A stretch of 64,000 bases of DNA from Epiperipatus broadwayi. Lineage: Eukaryota; Onychophora; Udeonychophora; Euonychophora; Peripatidae. Shown here one piece after another: positions 44,965-55,979 of this stretch. Positions within the stretch are counted from its first letter, which is position 1, and the number at the start of each line of letters is the position of its first letter. The notes beneath the pieces were generated by a model, which made no database searches, was not told the origin of the DNA, and saw only the letters and a program-made list of their open reading frames with translations. The position numbers were made by a program, and so were the translations under genes. Location: positions 1,548,001 through 1,612,000 of the forward strand of contig JAQFVV010012496.1 in assembly GCA_028023455.1 (NCBI GenBank), in the 5' to 3' direction.

Positions 44965-45700
44965 TATATATATAACCATTAGAAACCAGTCAACACTTGG
45001 ACAATCCCAATATAAATAACAATCAAGAATTTTCAACTCTTGTCAAGGCAACCTCCTTTTAACAATAGAGGTGGAAGCCACCTCTTACTGGTTCCATATA
45101 TTTATATATACACTAAAGATTAAACAGGTAAATATAACCTGTCCTGAATGCAAACTAATAAATAGTCAATTATAACATTATAAATTGCACTTATAATTTT
45201 CAAATTGCACCCAAAATATTACTTAACAAGTGTAATAATGCTCAAGGCTAAATGGGTTTCTAAGTAATTATTAAACGCCAGTCTGCACTTGGACAATATC
45301 AGTAACAATCATCAATTTCAAACTGTTGTCAAGGCAACCTCCTTTCAACAATAAAGATGGAATCCCTATATAAAAGTGGAACCCCACCTTTATTAATGGA
45401 CCAATATATTTATATGGACACTAAAGATTGCAACTTAAGCACAGAGATTGAAATTATTGGTACAAAGAAGTTTAAAAAAAAGAAGAAGTTTAAATAAACC
45501 TCCTTAAACAGATAAATATAACCTGTTCTGAAGGCATACTAATAAATAGTCAATTATCTCATTGCAAATTGTAATTATAATTTTCAAATTGCACCCACAG
45601 TATTACTTAAATAATAATGGTAATAATGCTCAAGGCTATATGAATATATAAGTAACTATTAAATAAGCTATATTGGTTAAATAAGAGGTATAGTAATTAA
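44965..45700 (+). repeat. Family E, two tandem units
   Basis: Two direct units start near 44975 and 45267, offset 292 bp. Shared blocks are CACTTGGACAAT, CTTGTCAAGGCAACCTCCTT, ATATTTATAT..ACACTAAAGATT, CAGGTAAATATAACCTGT-like, AATAAATAGTCAATTAT, TTTTCAAATTGCACCCA and AATAATGCTCAAGGCTA. The second unit is longer through an insert near 45440-45510. Non-coding. Confidence 0.7.
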
Positions 45701-46224
45701 CACAATGTTACACCTCAGGGTCAGTTGTTTAATACTTGAGCCCACACATTGAGCCATATTATTTAAAAATAAATTAACAATGTAGTGTACAAAATAATAT
45801 CTTTTTATAATAAATTTCTAAGTTTCTTTTATCTTAATTAATTCCTTATTCCACCAAAGAATTTATTTTTCTGGACACCTTTTATTTATTTTTAACTCAA
45901 TAATTAAGCTTGAATAGTTTCTGTAATTTAATCTGAATCCAAAATAATGATGAAATGACTAAATAAGTCATGATTAAGTAAGTCCTGTTAGATAACAAAA
46001 CCAAAAATTTTTAAATGTTAAAGTACAAACAAAAAAAAATCTTCTGCTAGATAATAAAATTGAAACCTTTTACTTAGACTTTATTTATATACTTACTTTC
46101 TGCACACCATCTTTATGTTTGTATTACTTAAAATAGAGTAATGTCAATTTAATTCACATTTAAATGTGTTTATATAATTTCATTTATATCCACATATGTA
46201 TTAATACATGATATAATATATAAT
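45701..46224. other. CPT1 intron sequence, no gene seen
   Basis: AT-rich spacer with no recognised element. Confidence 0.3.
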
Positions 46225-46515
46225 AAACAGGTGTAACTGACCTCATTGAAAGAATTAAAAGACTGAAGTGGAGTTGGGCTGGACATATTTCTAGAAGAGA
46301 TGATAATAGATGGCCAGTCGAAATCTTAAGCTGGATTACAAAAGATTGTGAAAGACCCAGAAAGCGACCACATGTGAAATGGATGGATGAAATAAGAAAG
46401 TGTGCAGGAGTCACGTGGAGAAGAGAAGCTAGAGATCAGAGAAGTTGGATTGAACTTGTATAGAGTCCTTCATCCTGCAGTGGATTGATAATGGTTGACA
46501 ATGATGATGATATAC
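46225..46515 (+). mobile_element. RTE copy 5, 3' fragment
   Basis: Encodes the last about 75 residues in decayed form (GVTDLIERIKRLKWSWAGHI, RRDDNRWPVEI, RPRKRPHVKWMDEIRKCAG) and ends ATCCTGCAGTGGATTGATAA with a short GAT tail. 5'-truncated. Confidence 0.8.
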
Positions 46516-46527
46516 ATAGTAAATGCA

Positions 46528-46615
46528 GAAGAAAAGCTAGAGATCAGATAAGATTGGTTGAACTTGGAGAGACCATCCTGCAGTTGATTGATAATGGTTA
46601 TCAGTGATGATGATG
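46528..46615 (+). mobile_element. RTE copy 6, short 3' fragment
   Basis: AGAAAAGCTAGAGATCAGAT, CTTGGAGAGACCATCCTGCA and a second GATGATGATGAT tail directly behind copy 5. Either a separate very short insertion or a 3'-end duplication of copy 5. Confidence 0.7.
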
Positions 46616-47114
46616 ATATATTAGTACTAATTAAAAATATGAATCAAAAATGAATCCAATATATGCCACCACATATATTTAGCTTTAATATATATTTAAA
46701 TTATTAATATTATTTTGTTAGCTATTTTCTTCTTTGACTCACATATTAAATACACTTTTATTTATAATATAAAATTTTTAAGACTTAGAAATGGCTATAA
46801 CTTTATAAAAATATACATGTAGATATATAAATATTAAATATGCAAAGCTTAATATATATGTTAATTAAATAAAAGCAACTACACTTGCGGAACTCTGAAT
46901 AAATAGCTCTCGTAAGTCAGTGAATATGTAGAATGGAATAGGCACAATGGGTCATGTATAATTTAAGTTTAGATAGTAATTGACTATTTAATTTGTGGGT
47001 TAGGTTACAACCACTAATTAAAAAAAAAATTAGTATGTCATATTTTGAATTATAACCATTCCACAATAGGAACAGATTATAACTTTATCTTTTCTATTGC
47101 ATTGCAAAATCCTT
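46616..47114. other. CPT1 intron sequence, no gene seen
   Basis: AT-rich spacer. Confidence 0.3.
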
Positions 47115-47262
47115 ATAATATTAATATCATGTACATTCTTTATTACTTCTACAATGCTTTTTATTATGTTTGTTGTAGTTATGAAGAAGATTGCTGGAGC
47201 AATCGAAACCGTCAATAGTCATTGTAAAAGTAATAAAGAATGTAAATGATAATATTATATGG
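47115..47262 (+). ncRNA. Hammerhead-like RNA with long stem I (C3 changed)
   Basis: ATGAAGA at 47181-47187 (CTGANGA with C3 to A), stem II GATTGC-TGGA-GCAATC (six perfect pairs), GAAA at 47205-47208, then CC and GTC at 47211-47213. Flanking arms ACATTCTTTATTACTT / AAGTAATAAAGAATGT form a long distal stem I. Core text resembles family D. C3A should block cleavage. Confidence 0.65.
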
Positions 47263-49138
47263 AAAAGATTTACAATAACCCGAAGCAAAAATAATCGATC
47301 AATATATTCCATACATTTTAGGTAGAGCAAAGTACAGACTTATGAATTTCACATTTTTACTACAGACTTGTAACTCCTGACCAGAAAAATCATTTTGTTT
47401 ATATTAAATAAAAACCTCTTATCTGACAGTATTTAAAACATATGTATGTCCGTTCAGATATGCATTGTGCCAGATAAATCGGTCATAATACTAATACTGA
47501 TGATAAAGTTTATCATCTAATGAAAAAGCCACATGTTGGACAATTGTTATATATCAGATGAAATAGTAAGTCAAATGCAGTGATATCAAATAATATACTT
47601 GATGATCGACCGCTAAACTAAAGTATCAATGCTAAAATGATATCGCCATAATTTGATTTTCCCAGCATAATATTAGTCAAGAGCTAGATCATTTCCAGAA
47701 CCGTCCGTTACCATTGTTCTACATAATTTGATTATTCAAAGTATGATCTCAATGAAATAATGATGAACTGGATACATATCCCAAGCAATGGTCCTAGTCA
47801 CCCATTTGTACGGACTGATCGTAATGATAATATTGGCTAGCACAAATCAGGTTTATTTATTTTTGAAGGTAAAAATGTTTCTATTTTTTTCTAGTGCCAA
47901 TTTCTTCTGGATTCAAAAGACCAGTTTGTCTATCTTTATTACTTCTTAAAGAATTGCACTATCGTAATAAGTTTTTGCAGTCTGGAATAATTTGTGAACA
48001 CTTGGAACGGTTTTCACTGCCTTAGACAACTAACCACCACATGTATATGCAAACTGTATGCTATACAGTCAGATTGAGAATTGAATAAAGAATGAATACA
48101 ACTACTACATTTTAATTTTAAAATAACAGTTTAATAAATTAACAATATGACAAAAACATTTGAAAAATGCCCAAAATCATGTTTTATAGCCATCAATTTT
48201 GTATAGTAAATGCATGAATTAACCATACAATGTGCATATTTGCATATATCTGGCTGGGTTTACCGCTTTATTTAGCCCCTTCGACCTCTGCAAAGATATG
48301 TACGCATACTGCATGACGTCATTTATTTATTACATGTACACTAATCTTTATGAGATATTTACTTAAAAGTTAAGGAGGGAAAAAAGAGATCTAATCTAAA
48401 GTCGCATATCATGCATGTATTAATGAATATATGTTTCATTAGGAAATGATAAACATATTGGACATAGTAGGAAAAGTAAAAAGGAAATTTAAAAAAAACT
48501 GTGCACATGTACATAGCAAATCATCTATAAATCAACCACTCACTAACTTTTGCTCTTAAGAAAAAATGGAGTAATCAGAATTTTTGTAGCTAAATATATT
48601 TCTACTGATCGTTATCTTTGACAGAATAGCTTAGTTGATTAAAGACTCATGAATCTAAAGATTCCGCATTCAGTTCTGTATTAGTAGTCAATGAATAAGC
48701 CAACAACACCTTACGAACCGGGGAGAATACTAATATCCGAAATGTTGGATACTAATCTTTCTACTATTACTTACATTTGAACATATTTGAAAATTTTAAA
48801 TAAAATTTGTATTTTTTTTTAAAAAATTAAAAAATTATTTCTAAATGATGGGAATAGTCCAACATATATATAATTACAAATAAAACGCTGTCATTAGAAT
48901 CCTTCGAACATTTGGAGTAATGCAGATTTTTTTTTTTTTTTACATATTATTCACTTAATTTTTTTAAAACTCTTTAATTTTATTTATTTTTAAACTTATT
49001 TCAAACACGTATCGTCATTAGAACATATCATAATGTAAATGTTTGCAGATTTGATTTTTTTTAACAATTTTTTACTTTTTTTTTTTTTTATTAAGAATGA
49101 CTTCTATTTTTCTTCATAATTTACGTTGATAAAACATC
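47263..49138. other. CPT1 intron sequence, no gene seen
   Basis: AT-rich, with T runs near 48931 and 49080. No recognised element. Confidence 0.35.
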
Positions 49139-49151
49139 TTAATATCATTTT

Positions 49152-49520
49152 AAACCATTAAGCATCACATGATCACTATCTCTTAATACTAGCACATATT
49201 TGTTTATAAACAAAGCAAAACTCTCCATACAGTATTGCCATCCTGTGCCAACCAGAGTAATCAATGAATGCCAGAAGGCTTGTGCATAAAATCCCTATCT
49301 AATGCCTACTCATCCAATATACCCAGACTAGTTTCTGGCTTGTGGCCATTGTCAGTGAGATCCAAAGCTCCTCACTGACGATGGCCACAAGCCAGAAACT
49401 AGTCTGGGTATATTGGATGAGTAGGCATTAGATAGGGATTTTATGCACAAGCCTTCTGGCATTCATTGATTACTCTGGTTGGCACAGGGTGGCAATACTG
49501 TATGGAGAGTTTTGCTTTGT
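49152..49520 (+). mobile_element. Family A hammerhead element, palindromic, 13-bp TSD
   Basis: Perfect TTAATATCATTTT repeats at 49139-49151 and 49521-49533. The left arm is antisense (AAGCATCACATGATCAC to TTCTGGCTTGTGGCC). The turn is near 49360 and the right arm is sense to GTTTTGCTTTGT. The left arm extends about 55 bp beyond the region matched by the right arm. Confidence 0.88.
49360..49418 (+). ncRNA. Type I hammerhead ribozyme, family A, intact
   Basis: Core CTGACGA at 49375-49381, stem II TGGC-CACAA-GCCA (four pairs, the A-A mismatch of other copies replaced by T-A), GAAA, ACTAGTC, stem I TCCTCA/TGGGTA and ATCCAA/TTGGAT. The antisense copy in the left arm reads CTGACAA and should be dead. 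Confidence 0.82.
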
Positions 49521-49533
49521 TTAATATCATTTT

Positions 49534-50092
49534 TATAGTCTCTTGCGCTTTTTGCATTTCTATTGCAGTTTATTTATCTTTTATCTTATGTGAATTACTT
49601 CAATATTGTTTTTATTGATTTCTTTTTTTTTTTTCTATTTCTTTTTTAATAATTTTTTTGATTACATTTTTATGTTATTTAATAAAGCCAATTATATTGT
49701 CTTTGTTCTTTTTAGTTTCATTTAAAGATTTATAATTTAATAAGTATATTATGTTTTGTCCTTTTTTTATGTATATACTTGTTCGCCTTATTTATTGTTT
49801 TATTAATAATATTACCTACTTTGTTTACTTGTTTCATGATTTGTTTTTATTTCTACATGTTTCATATTTTCATTTTTTTTTATTTTAATGTTATTGCTAA
49901 TGATTTTATTTTTACATAGTTCTTTTTTTTATGTTGTTTTTAATTTTTGGATAATTATCATTTATAAATTAATTATTTTGTTTATTTTTTTCTCATATAG
50001 AATATTATTTCGCATAATAATTTATATGCCTTTATATTTCCATATTTAAACTTTAATTTGTATTTTAAAAATATTTGAAATAGAAGTATAGG
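49534..50092. other. CPT1 intron sequence, no gene seen
   Basis: T-rich spacer with many T runs on the + strand. Confidence 0.3.
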
Positions 50093-50259
50093 ATAATTAT
50101 AATAAGCCAATAAACATCACATGATCACCATTTCTTATACTTGCTTATAACTGTTATTAAAACAGGCAAAACTCTCTATATGTATAGCCACTCACTGCAA
50201 GCTAGAATCAATGGATGTCGGAAAGCTTATGCAAAAAATCCCCCATCTAGTGCCTACTC

Positions 50260-50318
50260 ATCCAATATGCCCAGACTAGTTTCTGGCTTGTGGCCTTCAT
50301 CAGTGAGGAGCCTTGGAT
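50260..50318 (-). ncRNA. Type I hammerhead ribozyme, family A, intact core
   Basis: Minus strand: CTGATGA, GGC-CACAA-GCC, GAAA, ACTAGTC, stem I ATCCAA/TTGGAT and TCCTCA/TGGGCA (one pair lost). Confidence 0.8.
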
Positions 50319-50481
50319 CTGAGAGCACTGCGCGTAGATCTTAGAATCTAATGCAATCCTCCAGCAATCAAATTTTATCTCTACTTAACCACAAACTATG
50401 AGTCTTAAATTGAAAACAACAATATTTTCAATCCAAGCTCATACATTTTGGTGACTTGAAAGATGGCTGCAGGGCTCTCAG

Positions 50482-50540
50482 ATCCAAGCCTCTTCACTGA
50501 TGAAGGCCACATGCCAGAAACTAGTCTGGGGATATTGGAT
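50482..50540 (+). ncRNA. Type I hammerhead ribozyme, family A, intact core
   Basis: CTGATGA at 50497-50503, stem II GGC-CACAT-GCC, GAAA, ACTAGTC, cleavage after 50526. Stem I TCTTCA/TGGGGA (two G-U) and ATCCAA/TTGGAT. Confidence 0.82.
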
Positions 50541-50930
50541 GAGTAGGCACTAGATGAAGATTTTAGGCAAAGCCTTCTGGCATCCATTGATTACTCTGGC
50601 TTGCAGTGGGTGGCAATACATATAGAGAGTTTTTGCCTGTTTTAATAACAGTTATAAGCAAGCATAGGAAATGATCATGTGATGTTTATTGGCTTAAAAC
50701 CAATCCTGCCTAATAGGATAGGGATGGCTATGGTTATTAATGAACCAAAGTCACCAGAATGGATAAGTACTGAACTGAATTCAGACCTATATGACTATAT
50801 AAGCTGATGAGCTTGGATTGAAAATATTATAGTGTTTTTAATTGACTCATAGTTTTGTAGTTAAGTAGAGATAAACTGTAGCTGCTGGAGGATTGCATTA
50901 GATCCTAAGATCTAAGTGCAGTGCTCTCAG

Positions 50931-50993
50931 ATCCAAGGCTGACTCCTCACCGATGAAGACCACATGCCAGAAACTAATCTGGGGATATTGGAT
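50931..50993 (+). ncRNA. Hammerhead ribozyme, family A, mutated
   Basis: CCGATGA (U4 to C), stem II GACCACATGCC, GAAA, ACTAATC (G16.2 to A), and a GACT insertion in the stem I loop. Expected inactive. Confidence 0.75.
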
Positions 50994-51108
50994 AAGTAGG
51001 CACTCGATGGGAATTTTGCACAAGCCTTCTGGCATCCATTGATTACTCTGGCCTGCAGTGAGTGGCAATACCTACAGAGAGTTTTGCCTGTTTTAATAAT
51101 TATAATAA

Positions 51109-53693
51109 CTTTTGATATTTATGAAATCAGTATTAATTTTTATCTAGCATATGGATTTTTGTTTTGTTTGCACAGCTAATTTCAGTTTTCAGTCCAGAGA
51201 TATTTTCTGCAATGGTTTTATTAAGCCCTTTAATTAAGGCATTATGTATATATATATGACAGTCATTAATTACATGTTTTGTGATTTGTATTTGTTCACA
51301 CCATATAAATCAGAAGTTTTTAAATTCTGGTTCCAAAGAAGATAAACAAGCATAATATTCATGAATCTATTGAGTCTTTTTAATTATCTAGTTTGATATC
51401 AAACCACCTGGTTATATTAGATCTGGAAGAAAAAAAATGTTTAGGACCTTGTGAGATGCTGATCTTTTCTGCCATAATTCTTTGGTTGTTCGAAATATTT
51501 CCTAGTTAATCATTCAGTAAGTATATCTTTGTATGGGGCGTAAGTTACAACTACCATTTATTTTTTTGCCCAACAGTTTAATTATTTATTGGATGAGTAA
51601 ATACACTAGCCAATGTGATTTTAAGGCTCACACATTTCTCTACAATACAGTTATATAACTTTTGTCGTGATTGTGCACATTTGATTATTTAGAGTGGATT
51701 GCAGTCATATTAATTGTTTATGTTGTAAATGAGTTTTTCCTGATATACTCATAACAAACCCCCTCCAGATACACAATAAGAAGAGTATGGTGGGCATTTG
51801 GATGTAGATAAGAAGGCTGATGCTTTTCATCTCAAGCTCTAGCTTATTTGTTTGGAAATGTTAGACTGATATTCCTTTTCAAGATTTCCTATCAGTAGTG
51901 CTTAAGACACGATCCGGCAATTTCATGTTCTATGCGTCTTTTACTTTCATTTGAAATATGTGTATGTATTACTGAAAATATAAAAAAATGTATTCTAATC
52001 TTTATTCATGAAAGTTTTATTATAAGTATTTTAAGAACACTGCAACTAGTATATTAGGAGTGCATAGAAAGCAGTGTCTATAAAGTCCTCTGAAGTTCTG
52101 TTCTATTCTCAGTTATTGCTACCGTCTTTATTAAAAACTTTGAAAATAAATATTAAATAATATTAATTATATAATATTTTCCCAATATTTAAAGTTCTAT
52201 ATAAAAGATTAAATGTACTCATTTATCATAGCGTATGTGTACCTTTATATACCGTATTCAACAGTCGCAGTTATTAGATTTTTATTGATTTTTTTTTCCT
52301 TGTAATATTTTTATTATTTAACAAATAAAAATATATACTGCATTTCCCTATGTTTATTTCTATTTTTCTTTCCTTAATCATTAAATATATATAAACATGC
52401 CTTAATGAAAATGAAAGGCAATGTTGTTTACAATATATTATGCAGAAGACTCAATACAATGATTGCTATTTTTGTATGGTCAATTTTTCTGATTACAATG
52501 AGAAAAACAAAAAGGGAATTAAATATGCAAATCTGTTATTACTTATATGGCCTGTTCCCTAGGGTACTTTTTATTTTGTTTGCTAAGTTGATTTGCTTGT
52601 GCATTATTTCTCGTTTCTCTGCATGCATAAGTTTGCACTTAAAGTGCAAAACTTAAAGATGAAATTAGCAAATTTCTGAAAAGAAAAATGAATATAAATG
52701 CCAAAACACATACTCATACCTGTAGAAACCCTTCATGAAGTCTCAGGCATATAATATCTTCTCTAAACAGCATTTTGAAGCATATTTAGATGTATGTTCA
52801 CCACAACCATAGCAATTTTAACATTTCCTTGGATTTATTCATTTTTTGTTTTATTAAAAAGTGGCTTCCTCTTATGTATATATATATGCTACAGTCATTA
52901 TTTTTTCTTAAATACTCTTGATTATATTCTTAATAAAACTAATATTATGGATAACCCTGGAATTTTTTTGGTACTCCAACATCGGACGATCCACACCGCC
53001 TAATGACACTATTTCCATGCAAAAGCACCAAAATATGCCATTTACAAGGCCGTTCATACATCTTATGGTTTGTAAACTGTTCAAACACTTGACGGTGAAG
53101 CAGTCAACACTACTCCCACATCAATAGCGTACCATTTCTTTTTTCAAATAGCTCTAGTAATTTAAATTTGTTACAGGCACCACTGGTTTCAAATATACAT
53201 TTACTGTTTCACTTTTGCCAACTTAAACATAAATAAAAGCAACATACAAACCATTTTATTGTTTACAAAGTAGTTTTTACTTGTGTTTAATGTAAGAAAC
53301 AGTAAGATTGCATATTGTATTTCTAAGATTTATATGTAATGCATCCAATTCCATCTGTACTAAGTTATTTAAAATTTTACGTAATGACAAAATAACATTT
53401 TGATTACTGCTAAATTAACCAGACATGATATGGCAATACAAAATGCATTTTTGAATTCGGCATAATGAAATTAGTAAAACCTACCTGCTATGGTTTTTAC
53501 ACAGGAAAAATGTTTTTATTTGCAGGCTAGTGTTATTAAAAGGGATTGGATTTGTTTACTTGTTAGCCATTGTTTGACAAATTTGTGAGTATTATTCAGT
53601 TAGGTTCAAAATTCTGGTTGACAAAATTTGATTATTTATTATAAATAATGTTCATATTTAGTTTTTTTCTTAGTATATGCCTTTTCTATTAAC
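51109..53693. other. CPT1 intron sequence, no gene seen
   Basis: AT-rich intron DNA. Short open frames near 52405-53127 show no recognised motif. Confidence 0.35.
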
Positions 53694-53849
53694 TTATATT
53701 GAGATCACATGATCTCATTCCCTATACTAGCACATTATTTGTTGATAAACAGATCAAAACTCTCCATACAGTATTGCCACCAGTGCTAAACAGAGTAATC
53801 AATGGATGCCAGAAGGCTTGTGCATAAAATCCCTATCTAATGTCTACTC

Positions 53850-53908
53850 ATCCAATATCCCCAGACTAGTTTCTGGCTTGTGGCCTTCGTCAGTGAGGAG
53901 CTTTGGAT
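53850..53908 (-). ncRNA. Type I hammerhead ribozyme, family A, intact core
   Basis: Minus strand: CTGACGA, GGC-CACAA-GCC, GAAA, ACTAGTC, stem I TCCTCA/TGGGGA and ATCCAA/TTGGAT all kept. Confidence 0.85.
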
Positions 53909-54345
53909 CTGAGAGCACTGCATCTAGATCTTAGGATCTAATGCATCCCTCTAGCAACCACCTTTTATCTCTACTTAACTATAAAACTATGAGAATGAAA
54001 TTGAAAACACAAAAAATATTTTCAATCTAAGCTCAATAGCTTATATCTGTTTATCAACAAATAATGTGCTAGTATAGGGAATGTGATCATGTGATGCTTA
54101 ATGGTTTAACACCAATCCTGCCTAATAGGATAGTGGTGGCTATGGTTGTAAGAGCCAAAGACACCAAAATGTATGGGTGCTGAACTGAGTTCAGACCCAT
54201 ATGACTATATAAGCTATTGAGCTTAGATTGAAAAATATTTTTTGTGTTTTAAATTTCATTCTCATAGTTTTATAGTTAATTAGAGATAAAAGGTGGTTGC
54301 TAGAGGGTTGCATTAGATCCTAAGATCTAGATGCAGTGCTCTCAG

Positions 54346-54404
54346 ATCCAAAGCTCCTCACTGATGAAGGCCACAAGCCAGAAACTAGTCTGGGGATATT
54401 GGAT
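54346..54404 (+). ncRNA. Type I hammerhead ribozyme, family A, intact core
   Basis: CTGATGA at 54361-54367, GGC-CACAA-GCC, GAAA, ACTAGTC, cleavage after 54390. Both stem I helices are complete. A consensus-quality copy. Confidence 0.87.
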
Positions 54405-54800
54405 GAGTAGGCATTAGATAGGGATTTTATGCACAAGCCTTCTGGCATCCATTGATTACTCTGTTTAGCACTGGTGGCAATACTGTATGGAGAGTTTTGA
54501 TCTGTTTATCAACAAATAATGTGCTAGTATAGGGAATGTGATCATGTGATGCTTAATGATTTAACACCAATCCTGCCTAATAGGATAGTGGTGGCTATGG
54601 TTGTAAGAGCCAAAGACACCAAAATGTGTGGATGCTGAACTGAGTTCAGACCCATATGACTATATAAGCTATTGAACTTAGATTGAAAAATATTTTTTGT
54701 GTTTTCAATTTCATTCTCATAGTTTTATAGTTAAGTAGAGATAAAAGGTGGTTGCTAGAGGGTTGCATTAGATCCTAAGATCTAGATGCAGTGCTCTCAG

Positions 54801-54859
54801 ATCCAAAGCTCCTCACTGACAAAAGCCACAAGCCAGAAACTAGTCTGGGGATATTGGAT
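54801..54859 (+). ncRNA. Hammerhead ribozyme, family A, G8 mutated
   Basis: CTGACAA at 54816-54822 (G8 to A), AGC-CACAA-GCC, GAAA, ACTAGTC. Stem I intact. G8 is the general acid residue, so this copy should be inactive. Confidence 0.82.
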
Positions 54860-54969
54860 GAGTAGGCATTAGATAGGTATTTTATGCACAAGCCTTCTGG
54901 CATCCATTGATTACTCTGTTTAGCACTGGTGGCAATACTGTATGGAGAGTTTTGATCTGTTTATATTGA

Positions 54970-55465
54970 GATATTATTTTATATAGCGCTATGTTTTTAT
55001 ACTGTAATAGTGATATTAGCGATTAAGCCAATGCACATACGCTTTAAAGATAAATTATTAATGAATACTCTCACTTTTCCAGACACAAGATATAGTTTTT
55101 AGAAAAGATGGAATGAATCCACTCATCCTTTCAACCCAAACATTTATGTATGGGCAAATCTTAAGTGTATGGAAATGAGAGCATGAAGATGTTAAGCAAT
55201 CACTTTAAATGACGTATTGTAAATTGTAAAGATTTCACAAGCGTCATTCATTCAAGCATAATCAAGTGATTGCTTAACATCTTCACACTCTCATTTTCAT
55301 ACGCTTAAGATTGTCCCATACATAAATGTTTGGGTCGAAAGGATGAGTGGATTTATTCCATCTTTTCTAAAAAACTATATCTTGTGTCTGGAAAAGTGAG
55401 AGTATTCGTTTATAATTTATCTTTAAAGCGCGTGTGCATTGGCTTAATCGCTAATATCACTATTA
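54970..55465. repeat. Family G element, palindromic
   Basis: Left end GAGATATTATTTTATATAGC; the + unit to about 55235 (TCTCACTTTTCCAGACACAA, CAACCCAAACATTTATGTAT, GGAAATGAGAGCATGAAG), then its inverse to GGCTTAATCGCTAATATCAC. Same family as 36137. Confidence 0.75.
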
Positions 55466-55979
55466 ACTCTTATTGTAAATAAAGTTAACCAGATTTGTTA
55501 CATTGGTTTCGCTAATATTATTTTTTGAAATTCTGCACTGGTTTATTCTTCCCTTCTAATTACTCTGCAGTAGCACTTCATTATAACAACGAATTAGGAA
55601 CTGAACCTTACCTGTTAAGTAAATATTGCTTTTATGGGAAATACAATTTTATTTCCACTTAAGAACGCCTGAAACATCATATTACTATTATTTATATATG
55701 ATATGCTCAGTAATGCTAGTTGTACGAATCAGTAAATAAATATATGATTTAAACTTAAATTATATGCATATGTATTATGATGACAGATGACTATAAATTT
55801 AAAAATACATATATATCGCCTAATAATAATGCTGTGGTATTATTGTGAATTACTTTTAAGAGAATAACTTTTATTGCAAGATGGTACTATATTGTTTGTT
55901 TATTAATTCTTTGCAATTCTTTAGCGTATTACCATATTTAAAAAAAATAATTTATTTTGCCTTTTATGTTTTAATATAG
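55466..55979. other. CPT1 intron end, no gene seen
   Basis: AT-rich. It ends in TTTTAATATAG, the 3' splice site of the next CPT1 exon. Confidence 0.4.

Larger units (their letters stand above)
50106..51095 (+). mobile_element. Family A element, one antisense and two sense ribozymes, 13-bp TSD
   Basis: Perfect ATAATTATAATAA repeats at 50093-50105 and 51096-51108. Order: an antisense arm with an intact ribozyme (50260-50318), a turn near 50470, a sense ribozyme (50482-50540), a complete monomer, a second sense ribozyme (50931-50993) and the right end GTTTTGCCTGTTT. Cleavage positions 50526 and 50979 are 453 bp apart. Confidence 0.9.
53706..54960 (+). mobile_element. Family A element, largest copy, 12-bp TSD
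   Basis: Perfect TTATATTGAGAT repeats at 53694-53705 and 54961-54972. Order: an antisense arm with an intact ribozyme (53850-53908), a turn near 54050, a near-complete monomer in sense, a ribozyme at 54346-54404, a second full monomer, a ribozyme at 54801-54859, and the right end GAGTTTTGATCTGT. Predicted cleavage sites 54390 and 54845 are 455 bp apart. It inserted at the edge of the family G element at 54970. Confidence 0.92.

Noticed and set aside
44965-45700. Family E as a hammerhead because AGAAACCAGTCAACA resembles GAAA plus stem III
   Set aside because: The upstream strand reads CTAAATG or similar, not CTGANGA, and stem I does not pair consistently.
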